Source: Amycolatopsis jiangsuensis
Lineage (GTDB): Bacteria > Actinomycetota > Actinomycetes > Mycobacteriales > Pseudonocardiaceae
NCBI RefSeq assembly: GCF_014204865.1
Contig: NZ_JACHMG010000001.1
Span: 1,922,001 to 1,986,000, forward strand
Reading direction: 5' to 3'
DNA: 64,000 nt
Part shown: positions 23,876-31,612 of the stretch, in pieces
Numbering within the stretch: position 1 is the first letter of the stretch
Layout of the letters: the number at the start of each line of letters is the position of its first letter
Notes under the pieces: model-generated
Database searches by the model: none
What the model was told of the DNA's origin: nothing
What the model saw: only the letters and a program-made list of their open reading frames with translations
Translations under genes and position numbers: made by a program

Positions 23876-25962
23876 TGCCTGCTTCGGTGCAGACGCCAGC
23901 CAGGCCCGCGGCACCGTCGCGGATCCGTTGGGGCGCACCGGCCGTCTTCGTGGCCGGGATCGTGGCGCTGGCCGTGCTGTCGGCAGTGCATCTGCTGCAG
24001 GGCAGCGCGCACATCGGCATCGGCGAGCTGCTGCACGCGATTCTTCCCGGCGAGGACAGCGACGCCCGCAGCCAGGCTGTGGCGGTGCTGCTGGCGAGTC
24101 GGCTGCCCCGGCTCGCCGCAGCGCTGCTCGTCGGGCTGGCGCTCGGATTCTCCGGCTGTGTCCTGCAATCGGTCGCGCGCAACTCGCTCACCTCGCCGGA
24201 CACCCTGGCGGTCAACGCGGGCGCGTACGTGACGGTGGTCGCGGTCTCGGCGTTCGGCGTCGCCCTGCCGTTCTACTTGACCGGCTCGGTGGCCTTCGCC
24301 GGTGGGCTGGTGGCTGCCGGGCTCGTGATGCTCGTGGCGCGCGGCGGCGCGGGTGGCCCGGCCCGGCTGGTGCTCGCGGGGTCGGCGATCGCGCTCGCGC
24401 TCAACGCGCTCACCACCGTGCTGCTGATGGTGTTCCAGGAGAAGACCACGGGGCTGTTCGCCTGGGGCAGCGGTACGACTGTCCAATCCGGACTGACGCA
24501 GGTCGGCCTCGCCGCCCCGGTGATCGCCGCCGGGGTGCTCGGCACGCTCCTGCTCGCCGGCCGGCTCGACGTACTCGGGCTCGGCGACGACCAGGCCCGA
24601 GTGCTGGGCATCGACGTGCGCCGCACCCGCGTGCTCTCGGTCGGGCTGGCTGTGCTGCTCGCGGCGGTCGCGGTGACCGTCGCCGGGCCGATCGGGTTCG
24701 CCGGGCTGTGCGCGCCGGTGATCGCCCGGCTCGTCGCGGGACGGGTACCCGGACTCGGCCGGCATCCCCTGCTGCTCCCGCTCGCGGGGCTGACCGGCGC
24801 GCTGGTCGTGGTCACCGCGGACGTCCTGCTGCGCGCGCTGGTTCCCGCGGACCTCGCGACCGCGGTGCCGACCGGCGTGGTGACCACCCTCGCCGGCGCG
24901 GTCGTGCTGGTGTGGCTGGCTCGCCGCCGGCTCTCGGGAGACGTCCGCGCGCAGGCAGCGCACGGCACCGTGCGGTCGGGCCGGTGGGTCGCGGTGACCG
25001 GGGTCGTGCTCGGGATCGCGGTCGCCGGCGCGTTCGTCGCGGCGCTGCTGCTCGGCGACCGGCTCGTGCTGCTCGGCGACGTGGCGAACTGGTGGCGCGG
25101 CGTTTCCGGGACCGAGGTGACGTTCGTGCTCGACCTGCGCTGGCCGCGGGTGCTCGCCGCGTTGCTGGGCGGTGCCGCGCTGGCCGTGGCGGGCGCGATC
25201 GTACAGGCGGTGTGCCGCAACCCGCTGGCGGAACCGAGCCTGCTCGGCGTCACGCCCGGGGCGAGTGTCGGGGCCATCTCGATCGTGCTGCTGGTCCCGG
25301 GCATCGGGATCTGGCCGGTGATGGGGGCCGCGGCGCTCGCGGCTTTCGTGACATTCGCGCTCGTGTACCGGCTTGCCTCCGGTGGGCGGCTGTCGTCGGA
25401 CCGGCTGGTGCTGATCGGCGTCGGGGTCAGCGCGGCGGCGAGCGCGATCACCACGCTCGTCGCGGTGCTCGGCTCGCCGTGGAACTCGAACCTGGCGCTG
25501 ACCTGGCTGTCGGGATCGACCTACGGACGCGCGCCCGGCCAGATCGTGCCGGTGGCGCTGTGCCTGCTGCTGGCGCTGCCGCTCGCGTTGTCCGGCGCAC
25601 GCACCCTGGACCTGCTCTCCCTCGACGAGGACGTGCCGCGGGTGCTGGGGGTGCCGATGGACCGGGCACGGCTCGGGTTCGTGTCGCTCGCGGCGCTGCT
25701 CACGGCGGCCGCGGCGTGTGCGGTCGGCGCGCTCGGTTTCGTCGGCCTGGTCGCCCCGCACGCGGCACGGGCGCTCGTCGGGTCGCGGCACACCCGCTCG
25801 CTGCCGGTGGCCGCGGCGCTCGGAGCGGTGCTCGTGAGCGTCGCCGACACGCTGGGCCGCACGGTGCTCGCGCCGACGCAGGTGGCCGCCGGACTGGTGA
25901 CCGCGCTCATCGGCGCTCCGTACTTCGGCTGGCTGCTGTGGCGGAGCCGCGCGATCCGCTGA
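23875..25962 (+). CDS. Fused double FecCD-type iron-siderophore permease (FhuB-like)
   Basis: 695 residues carrying two complete FecCD permease units in one chain, roughly residues 1-345 and 346-695. Each has the family loop: LRHT-like entry, then VARNSLTSPDTLAVNAGAYV in the first and VCRNPLAEPSLLGVTPGASV in the second, and the cytoplasmic coupling motif GFAGLCAPVIARL and GFVGLVAPHAARAL. About 20 transmembrane helices are expected. Single-chain duplicates are known from FhuB; here the fusion means one ATPase gene serves a monomeric pore. It is the third gene of the iron-box operon. Confidence 0.93.
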   Translation: MPASVQTPARPAAPSRIRWGAPAVFVAGIVALAVLSAVHLLQGSAHIGIGELLHAILPGEDSDARSQAVAVLLASRLPRLAAALLVGLALGFSGCVLQSVARNSLTSPDTLAVNAGAYVTVVAVSAFGVALPFYLTGSVAFAGGLVAAGLVMLVARGGAGGPARLVLAGSAIALALNALTTVLLMVFQEKTTGLFAWGSGTTVQSGLTQVGLAAPVIAAGVLGTLLLAGRLDVLGLGDDQARVLGIDVRRTRVLSVGLAVLLAAVAVTVAGPIGFAGLCAPVIARLVAGRVPGLGRHPLLLPLAGLTGALVVVTADVLLRALVPADLATAVPTGVVTTLAGAVVLVWLARRRLSGDVRAQAAHGTVRSGRWVAVTGVVLGIAVAGAFVAALLLGDRLVLLGDVANWWRGVSGTEVTFVLDLRWPRVLAALLGGAALAVAGAIVQAVCRNPLAEPSLLGVTPGASVGAISIVLLVPGIGIWPVMGAAALAAFVTFALVYRLASGGRLSSDRLVLIGVGVSAAASAITTLVAVLGSPWNSNLALTWLSGSTYGRAPGQIVPVALCLLLALPLALSGARTLDLLSLDEDVPRVLGVPMDRARLGFVSLAALLTAAAACAVGALGFVGLVAPHAARALVGSRHTRSLPVAAALGAVLVSVADTLGRTVLAPTQVAAGLVTALIGAPYFGWLLWRSRAIR

Positions 25963-25966
25963 ACTC

Positions 25967-25981
25967 CTCAGACAAGCTGAG
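25967..25981. promoter_or_regulatory. Short dyad upstream of GntR gene
   Basis: CTCAG-N5-CTGAG (25967-25981) lies 17 bp before the GntR start in the 35-bp gap after the permease. It may be an autoregulatory operator, though the arms are only 5 bp long. Confidence 0.3.
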
Positions 25982-25997
25982 AGGTACGCTCGCGAGC

Positions 25998-26669
25998 ATG
26001 TCCCCCGCTGTCCAGCGCCATCCGCTGGCCGCGCAGGCCGCCGCGCACCTGCTGGAGCGGGTGCGCGGCGGTGAGTGGCCGCTCGGGCACAAGCTGCCCG
26101 GTGAGACGACGCTGGCCGCGGAACTGGGCGTGGGCCGCTCGACGCTGCGGGAGGCGATCCGCGAGCTGGCCGGCAAGGGCGTGTTGGATTCCCGGCAGGG
26201 CGCGGGCGTGTTCGTGACCGCGCTCGAGGTGGCCGAAGACCGGGAGAACGTGCTGCGGCAGGCCTCGATCGTCTCGGTGCTCGAAGCGCGGATCGCGATC
26301 GAAGCGGAGGCCGCCGCCCTCGCCGCCCAGCGGCGCACGCCCGCCGACCTGCGTGCCATCCGGCGCGCGCTGGCCGCCCGCGTGACCGGCGAACCCGTCG
26401 GCGAGGCCTTCGTGCACGCGGACACGAAGTTCCACCGGACGGTCCTCGTCGCGGCCCACAACGACGTGCTGATCGACCTCTTCGACAGCTTCGTACCGCG
26501 CATCCACCAGGCCATGACCCAGTTGCTGCGGGCCCGGCCGATCGCCGCGCCGGAGGAGGACCAGGCCGCGCACCGGGCGCTGGCCGAGGCCATCGCGGAC
26601 CGGGATCCGGGGGCCGCCGCGCAGTGGAGCCGATCCCATCTGAGCACGTTCAAGGAGGCGTTTTCGTGA
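25998..26669 (+). CDS. FadR-subfamily GntR transcriptional regulator
   Basis: 223 residues. The winged helix is LGHKLPGETTLAAELGVGRS then TLREAIRELAGKGVLDSRQG. A C-terminal FCD helical domain follows, with the expected Asp/His metal-ligand pattern (HADTKFHRTVLVAAHN, and HRALAEAI). Such regulators respond to small carboxylates. It is only 35 bp downstream of the permease and overlaps the next ABC ATPase gene by GTGA, so it may be part of the iron operon or begin its own. Confidence 0.9.
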   Translation: MSPAVQRHPLAAQAAAHLLERVRGGEWPLGHKLPGETTLAAELGVGRSTLREAIRELAGKGVLDSRQGAGVFVTALEVAEDRENVLRQASIVSVLEARIAIEAEAAALAAQRRTPADLRAIRRALAARVTGEPVGEAFVHADTKFHRTVLVAAHNDVLIDLFDSFVPRIHQAMTQLLRARPIAAPEEDQAAHRALAEAIADRDPGAAAQWSRSHLSTFKEAFS

Positions 26670-27475
26670 GCACGGCCGAGACGGTGCTGGAGCTGGCCGA
26701 TGTGGTCTTCCGCAGGCAGGGCAAGGAAATCCTGCACGGCGTGAGCCTGACCGTACGCGCGGGCGAGCACTGGGCGCTGCTCGGCCCGAACGGCGCGGGC
26801 AAGAGCACCCTGCTCGGGTTCTGCGGTGCGCTCACCCACCCCACCACCGGTACCGTGCGGGTGCTCGGCGGCACGCTGGGCCGGGTCGAGCTGCAGGCGC
26901 TGCGCCGCGACATCGGCCACGTCGATCCGCGGCACCCGCTGCGGTCCCCGCTGAGCATCGAGGACGTCGTGCTCACCGGTCTCACCGGGAGCGTGGACAC
27001 CCCGCCCCGCTGGCATCCCACCGCGGAACAGGCCGCGAAGGCGGGCGAACTGATCCGGCTGCTGGGCCTCGGTGGCAAGGCCGCGGAGCGCTGGCCCACG
27101 CTGTCCCAGGGCGAACGCGGCCGCGCGCTGATCGCCCGCGCGCTGATCGGCGAGCCCCGGCTGCTGCTGCTCGACGAACCGTCCACCGGACTGGACGTGG
27201 CCGCCAGGGAACAGCTGCTGGAGACCGTCGACCTGCTCACGCACAGCCATCCCGGGCTCGCCTCGATCCTGGTCACCCACCACCTCGAAGAGCTGCCGGA
27301 GACCACGACGCACGCGCTGCTGGTCTCCGAGGGCGCGGTGGTCGCGGGCGGGCCGATCGACCAGGCACTGACCACCGCCACCGTGAGCCGCGCGTTCGGC
27401 CACCCGATCCGGGTCGCCCGCCACGACGGCCGCTGGAGTGCCCGCGCGGCCCGCCGCGGCGCACAGGTCGCCTGA
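26666..27475 (+). CDS. ABC transporter ATP-binding protein without cognate permease
   Basis: 269 residues from GTG 26666 with a strong AAGGAGG. Walker A is GPNGAGKST, signature LSQGERGRALIARAL, Walker B LLLLDEPSTGLD, switch His in VTHHLEELPETT. The signature and the DPRHPLRS insert resemble the YlmA/ModF-like group of single-domain ATPases, whose partners are unclear. It is translationally coupled to the GntR regulator. No permease lies beside it except the iron permease upstream, which already has its own ATPase. Confidence 0.88.
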   Translation: MSTAETVLELADVVFRRQGKEILHGVSLTVRAGEHWALLGPNGAGKSTLLGFCGALTHPTTGTVRVLGGTLGRVELQALRRDIGHVDPRHPLRSPLSIEDVVLTGLTGSVDTPPRWHPTAEQAAKAGELIRLLGLGGKAAERWPTLSQGERGRALIARALIGEPRLLLLDEPSTGLDVAAREQLLETVDLLTHSHPGLASILVTHHLEELPETTTHALLVSEGAVVAGGPIDQALTTATVSRAFGHPIRVARHDGRWSARAARRGAQVA

Positions 27476-27480
27476 GCACC

Positions 27481-28737
27481 TCAGCGCGCAGCCAGGACCC
27501 GGCGGCCGGCGAAACCCAGCAACAGCAGTTCCACCACGGAAAACCCGACGAACGCCGTCGGGCTGGACACCCACACCAGCGCCAGCCCCACGGTCAGCAC
27601 GGGGATCACCAAGCCGGCGTAGGCGGCCAGGAACAACGCCGCGAGGACTTCGCCGCGGGCGTGCGGATCGGCCAGCGCGGCGACGGTGCCGACCGACGCG
27701 CGGAACCCGAGCCCCACCCCGGCGCCGGCCAGGACCGCCCCGGCGAGGAACACCGGCAGCGACGTCAGCAAAGCCGCTGTCGAGAGCACGACGAGACCGA
27801 GCGGCATCAGCGTGTAGCCGAGCCGGAGCTGGGTCCGGGAAGACAGCCGCGAAAGGACCAGCTGCGCGAGCGCGGCGGCGCCGAGCAGGGCGAACGCGGT
27901 GACACCGGACAGCAGCCGTCCGGGCTCGTGCAGGCCCTGGGCAAGCAGCGTCGGGGCCAGTGCGGTGAAGAGCCCGGTGATGGCGAACGCGGCGAACACC
28001 CCGATCGCGGCTCCGGCGAACAGCGCCCGCGAACCGGAGGGCAACGACACCCGCTGCGGCCGGTACGCCGGTCGTTGCGCGGGCCGTTCGACGGTCTCCG
28101 GCACCAGGGCCACCGCCAGCGCGGACAGCAGCAGCACACCGAGGAAAACCACGAAGGTGGTGGTCAGCGGCCCGGTCGCGTACTGCGCGAAGAGGCCGCC
28201 GATGAGCGGGCCGATGCCGAGGCCGCCCATGTTCACCACGGTCGCAGCCAGCGCGGCGCGGCCGGGGTCCTCGTCCGGCCGGGCGAGGGCCCGCAGCTCC
28301 GACAGGTGCGCGGTCGCGGTGGCCGTGAGCGCACCGATCCCGGCACCACACACCAGGCGCGCGACGAGCAGGCCCGCGACGTCGGGCCAGACCAGGAACA
28401 GCGCCGCCGCCAGCGCCTCGGCGAGTGTCGCGGCCAGGATCACGCGGCGGCGGCCGAGCCAGTCGCTCACGTGCCCGGCCAGGTAGAGACTCACCATCAC
28501 GCCGACCGCGTAGGCGGCGAAGATCACCGTGATCAGGAAGGTCGGAAACCCGTCCCGCCGCTGGTAAAGCGCGTACAGCGGGGTGGGCACCGTGGAAAAC
28601 GCCAGCGACACGGCGAACGCGACGGCGATGATCCGGAACCCCCAGCCGTGGCTCACCTGCGGAAGCCACCGGATCGAGGCGAGCGGCCGGCGGGTGGTCT
28701 GCTGCGTCTGCACCCCTCCGACGATCCGCGAGACCAC
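27481..28737 (-). CDS. MFS transporter
   Basis: 418 residues from GTG 28737; GTG 28713 is an alternative but its GGAGG touches the start codon. Twelve transmembrane helices are visible, with motif A as GHVSDWLGRRRVIL and helix 1 GFRIIAVAFAVSLAFSTVPTP. The protein resembles sugar- or drug-efflux MFS of the actinobacterial type, and the substrate is unknown. It diverges from msrA across 169 bp and converges on the ABC ATPase gene with a 5-bp gap. Confidence 0.85.
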   Translation of the reverse strand: MVSRIVGGVQTQQTTRRPLASIRWLPQVSHGWGFRIIAVAFAVSLAFSTVPTPLYALYQRRDGFPTFLITVIFAAYAVGVMVSLYLAGHVSDWLGRRRVILAATLAEALAAALFLVWPDVAGLLVARLVCGAGIGALTATATAHLSELRALARPDEDPGRAALAATVVNMGGLGIGPLIGGLFAQYATGPLTTTFVVFLGVLLLSALAVALVPETVERPAQRPAYRPQRVSLPSGSRALFAGAAIGVFAAFAITGLFTALAPTLLAQGLHEPGRLLSGVTAFALLGAAALAQLVLSRLSSRTQLRLGYTLMPLGLVVLSTAALLTSLPVFLAGAVLAGAGVGLGFRASVGTVAALADPHARGEVLAALFLAAYAGLVIPVLTVGLALVWVSSPTAFVGFSVVELLLLGFAGRRVLAAR

Positions 28738-28906
28738 GCGCTGAGTCCAAACGAAGAGTCGTGGGTCACCCTCGCCGCCCGAGCTTGCCCATCGGGACAA
28801 TGGGCCGTGCGTACGCTGGTGGACCTGCGGGCCCGGAGGAATAGACCGGGGCCGGGAACTGTCGTTAACCAGGCACCGTACAGACCGATCCGAACGGGAG
28901 ACGATC

Positions 28907-29413
28907 ATGGCGACTGAGAAGGCGCTGCTGGCCGGCGGGTGCTTCTGGGGGATGGAAGAGCTTTTCCGTCACCAGCCCGGGGTCACCGCCACCCGCGTCG
29001 GCTACAGCGGCGGCGACGTGCCGAACGCGACCTACCGCAACCACGGCACGCACGCCGAAAGCATCGAGGTCACCTACGACCCGGCCGGGACCGACTTCCG
29101 CGCCCTGCTGGAGTTCTTCTTCCAGGTGCACGACCCCAGCACGAAGAACCGCCAGGGCAACGACGTCGGCGCCAGCTACCGTTCGGCGATCTTCTACACC
29201 ACCGACGAGCAGAAGAAGATCGCCGAGGACACCATCGCCGACGTGGACGCCTCCGGTCTCTGGCCGGGCAAGGTCGTCACCGAGGTCACCCCCGCGGGCG
29301 ACTTCTGGGAGGCCGAACCGGAACACCAGGACTACCTCCAGCGCATTCCGAACGGCTACACCTGCCACTTCCCCCGTCCGGGCTGGAAGCTCCCGAAGCG
29401 CCAGGACGCGTGA
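28907..29413 (+). CDS. msrA: Peptide-methionine (S)-S-oxide reductase MsrA
   Basis: 168 residues with catalytic C12 in GGCFWGMEE, the family core [40 protein letters not shown] and a C-terminal NGYTCHF. It repairs oxidised methionine in proteins with electrons from thioredoxin. It is coupled by GTGA (29410-29413) to the DUF427 gene. Confidence 0.96.
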   Translation: MATEKALLAGGCFWGMEELFRHQPGVTATRVGYSGGDVPNATYRNHGTHAESIEVTYDPAGTDFRALLEFFFQVHDPSTKNRQGNDVGASYRSAIFYTTDEQKKIAEDTIADVDASGLWPGKVVTEVTPAGDFWEAEPEHQDYLQRIPNGYTCHFPRPGWKLPKRQDA

Positions 29414-30171
29414 GCGGGTACCCGGCGGCGATCACCGGGACCGGCCACGTCGAGCCGGTCCCGCGGCGGGTGCGTGCCGTCCTCGCCGGCGAGACGGTCG
29501 TGGACACCGTGCGGGCGAAGTACGGGTGGGAATGGCCGTACTACCCGCAGTTCTTCATCCCGGTGGCCGACGTCCGCGACGGTGTCCTGATCGACGAGGA
29601 CCACCGGGAAACCCGGCCGCTCGGTCCCGCCCGCCGGCACGGGCTGCGCGTGCACGACGTGCACAAGCCCGGCGCCGCCTGGGTTTCCGACACCGGCGAC
29701 GGGCTGGCCGGGCACGTGCGGTTCGACTGGTCCGCACTCGACGCGTGGTTCGAGGAGGACGAGCAGATCTTCGTCCACCCGCGCAGTCCGTACACGCGGG
29801 TGGACGCGCTGCGCTCGACCCGCCGCGTGCGGGTGAGCCTCGACGGCGTGGTGCTCGCCGAATCGTCGTCGCCGGTGCTGCTGTTCGAGACCGGGCTGCC
29901 CACGCGCTACTACTTCAACCGCACCGAAGTCGACTTCAGCCACCTGGTGCCCACCGCGGCGGTGACGGCCTGCCCGTACAAGGGCCGCACGAGCGCGTAC
30001 TGGTCGGTGCGCGCCGGCGGCACCCTGCACGAGGATCTGGCCTGGAGCTACGACCACCCGGTCCCGGCCGTCGCCGCGATCACCGGGCTGGTGGCGTTCT
30101 ACAACGAGATGGTCGACATCGAGATCGACGGCGAACCGCTCCCCCGGCCCCACACGCACTTCGCCCGCTGA
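29410..30171 (+). CDS. DUF427-domain protein
   Basis: 253 residues with two DUF427 modules: a first, partial one ([20 protein letters not shown], then [12 protein letters not shown]) and a complete second ([55 protein letters not shown]). The fold is a small beta-barrel of unknown catalytic role. GTG 29410 overlaps the msrA stop. Coupling to msrA hints at a redox or repair link but proves nothing. Confidence 0.88.
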   Translation: MSGYPAAITGTGHVEPVPRRVRAVLAGETVVDTVRAKYGWEWPYYPQFFIPVADVRDGVLIDEDHRETRPLGPARRHGLRVHDVHKPGAAWVSDTGDGLAGHVRFDWSALDAWFEEDEQIFVHPRSPYTRVDALRSTRRVRVSLDGVVLAESSSPVLLFETGLPTRYYFNRTEVDFSHLVPTAAVTACPYKGRTSAYWSVRAGGTLHEDLAWSYDHPVPAVAAITGLVAFYNEMVDIEIDGEPLPRPHTHFAR

Positions 30172-30177
30172 CCGGCT

Positions 30178-30972
30178 TCAGCGCACGGCCACCAGCACGT
30201 GGTCGTCCCCCGACTGCCACATCGGGGCGGCGCTGGTGAACCCCGCGGCCTGCAACAGTCCGAGGTGGTCTTCGACGGTGAGTCCGTTGCCGTGGTGGGT
30301 GTTCTGCTGGTGGCTGTCGTGCGCGGACGTATCCACTGTGGACTTCCTGGTCGCTCGCGCCAGTGCGAGGCCGGCGAATTCCGGCTCCGCGAGGACGGCG
30401 TCCCACCACGGCAGCCACTCCTCGTTGTCCTGCACGCCGGCGCGGGTGGCCCGGCGGTCCCGGATCGCCAGTGCCAGCTCGTTCATCCGCCGGTCGGCGA
30501 AGCCGAGGTGGTCGCCGTTGGCCAGCACCCCGCCCGGCGCCGTCCGCGCCCCCAGGGTGCGGTACAGCGCGGCCAGCTCCTCGGTGGCCAGCCAGTGCAG
30601 CGCGGTGGTCGACACCGCGGCGTGCACCGTTTCGGGGAGTGAATCCGTCCACGCCGCTCCGCCCAGGTCGGCGTCGACCCAGGTCACCGCGTCCCCGTAA
30701 TGCGCACGGGCGAGTCCGAGCAACAGCGGATCCGAGTCGATTCCGTAGACCGCGGCGTGCGGCAACCGCTCCCGCAGCCGCGCTGCCAGCGATCCGGGGC
30801 CACAGCCGAGGTCGAGCACGACCGGCTCGGCCACCTCGCGCACGGCCAGCTCGACGACGTCACACAGCACCGCGAAGCGCTCCTCGCGATCCGCGACGTA
30901 CCGCTCCTGCTGAGCGTCCCAGCGCCGCATCCACGCAGCCGCCGTTTCCCGGGACAGCGTTTCCGCCCCCAT
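30178..30972 (-). CDS. Class I SAM-dependent methyltransferase
   Basis: 264 residues. Motif I is VVLDLGCGPGSLAARL, followed by VYGIDSDPLLLGLAR, the post-I acidic site WVDADL and a motif IV-like AVSTTALHWL. This is the trans-aconitate methyltransferase-like/UbiE-like group, with no predictable substrate. It diverges from the CGNR gene over 72 bp. Confidence 0.88.
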   Translation of the reverse strand: MGAETLSRETAAAWMRRWDAQQERYVADREERFAVLCDVVELAVREVAEPVVLDLGCGPGSLAARLRERLPHAAVYGIDSDPLLLGLARAHYGDAVTWVDADLGGAAWTDSLPETVHAAVSTTALHWLATEELAALYRTLGARTAPGGVLANGDHLGFADRRMNELALAIRDRRATRAGVQDNEEWLPWWDAVLAEPEFAGLALARATRKSTVDTSAHDSHQQNTHHGNGLTVEDHLGLLQAAGFTSAAPMWQSGDDHVLVAVR

Positions 30973-31044
30973 CCCACACCTCCGTCACTGTCGATATGAT
31001 TATGGCCAGTCACGACCGTAGGATACGAGGAGGTGACTGGTCAA

Positions 31045-31611
31045 GTGAACTTCGACAGTCACACCAGTACGGTGGTGGCCGCCGCAGTACTGGCGGTCAA
31101 CGCACTCACCCCGGGATACGCGCGGGGCCGCGAGTACTCCGCCGACGACCCCGGAGCCCAGCTGAGCGACCTCACGCCCCGCTCCGGCCGCACCCGGGCC
31201 CGCGAAGTGTCCACTGCGGACATCGAGCAGCTGCGGGAGTACGCCGTGCGGCTGCGGGAGGTGTTCGCCGCCGTGGACGAGGGGCGGGTCGACGACGCCT
31301 GCGAACGGATCAACACGCTGTTGCGCGACACCCACGCCGCCCCCGTGCTCGCGCGGCACGACGACGAACCGTGGCATCTGCACTTCCACGCCGTGGACGC
31401 GGAATGGGCCCGCTCGTGGGCCGCGCCGATGGCGACCGGGCTCGCGTTCGTGCTCGGCACCACCGACCGCGACCGGCTCGGCGTGTGCACGGCCGTGGCG
31501 TGCGACCGGGTGTTCGTGGACGTCTCCCGCAACGGCACCCGCCGGTTCTGCTCCACCGCCTGCCAGAACCGGGTCAAAGCCGCCGCGTTCCGCGCACGGC
31601 AGCGGGACTGA
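31045..31611 (+). CDS. CGNR zinc-finger (ABATE-domain) putative transcriptional regulator
   Basis: 188 residues. GTG 31045 is chosen because AGGAGG lies about 10 bases upstream, whereas the earlier GTG at 31033 abuts it. The N-terminal ABATE-like domain precedes a C-terminal zinc finger with four Cys: GVCTAVACDRVFVDVSRNGT, RRFCSTACQNRVKAAAFRAR; the eponymous CGNR is CQNR here. These are stress-linked DNA-binding proteins. The divergent methyltransferase may be its target. Confidence 0.88.
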   Translation: MNFDSHTSTVVAAAVLAVNALTPGYARGREYSADDPGAQLSDLTPRSGRTRAREVSTADIEQLREYAVRLREVFAAVDEGRVDDACERINTLLRDTHAAPVLARHDDEPWHLHFHAVDAEWARSWAAPMATGLAFVLGTTDRDRLGVCTAVACDRVFVDVSRNGTRRFCSTACQNRVKAAAFRARQRD

Positions 31612-31612
31612 G

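Noticed and set aside
23692..25791. Roughly 700-codon antisense frame opposite the iron permease
   Set aside because: It is rich in Arg, Gly, His and Gln with no recognisable fold and lies fully opposite a two-unit FecCD permease; a GC-driven shadow.
31033..31044. Earlier GTG as the start of the CGNR protein
   Set aside because: The AGGAGG ribosome-binding site directly abuts this codon; the GTG at 31045 has proper spacing.
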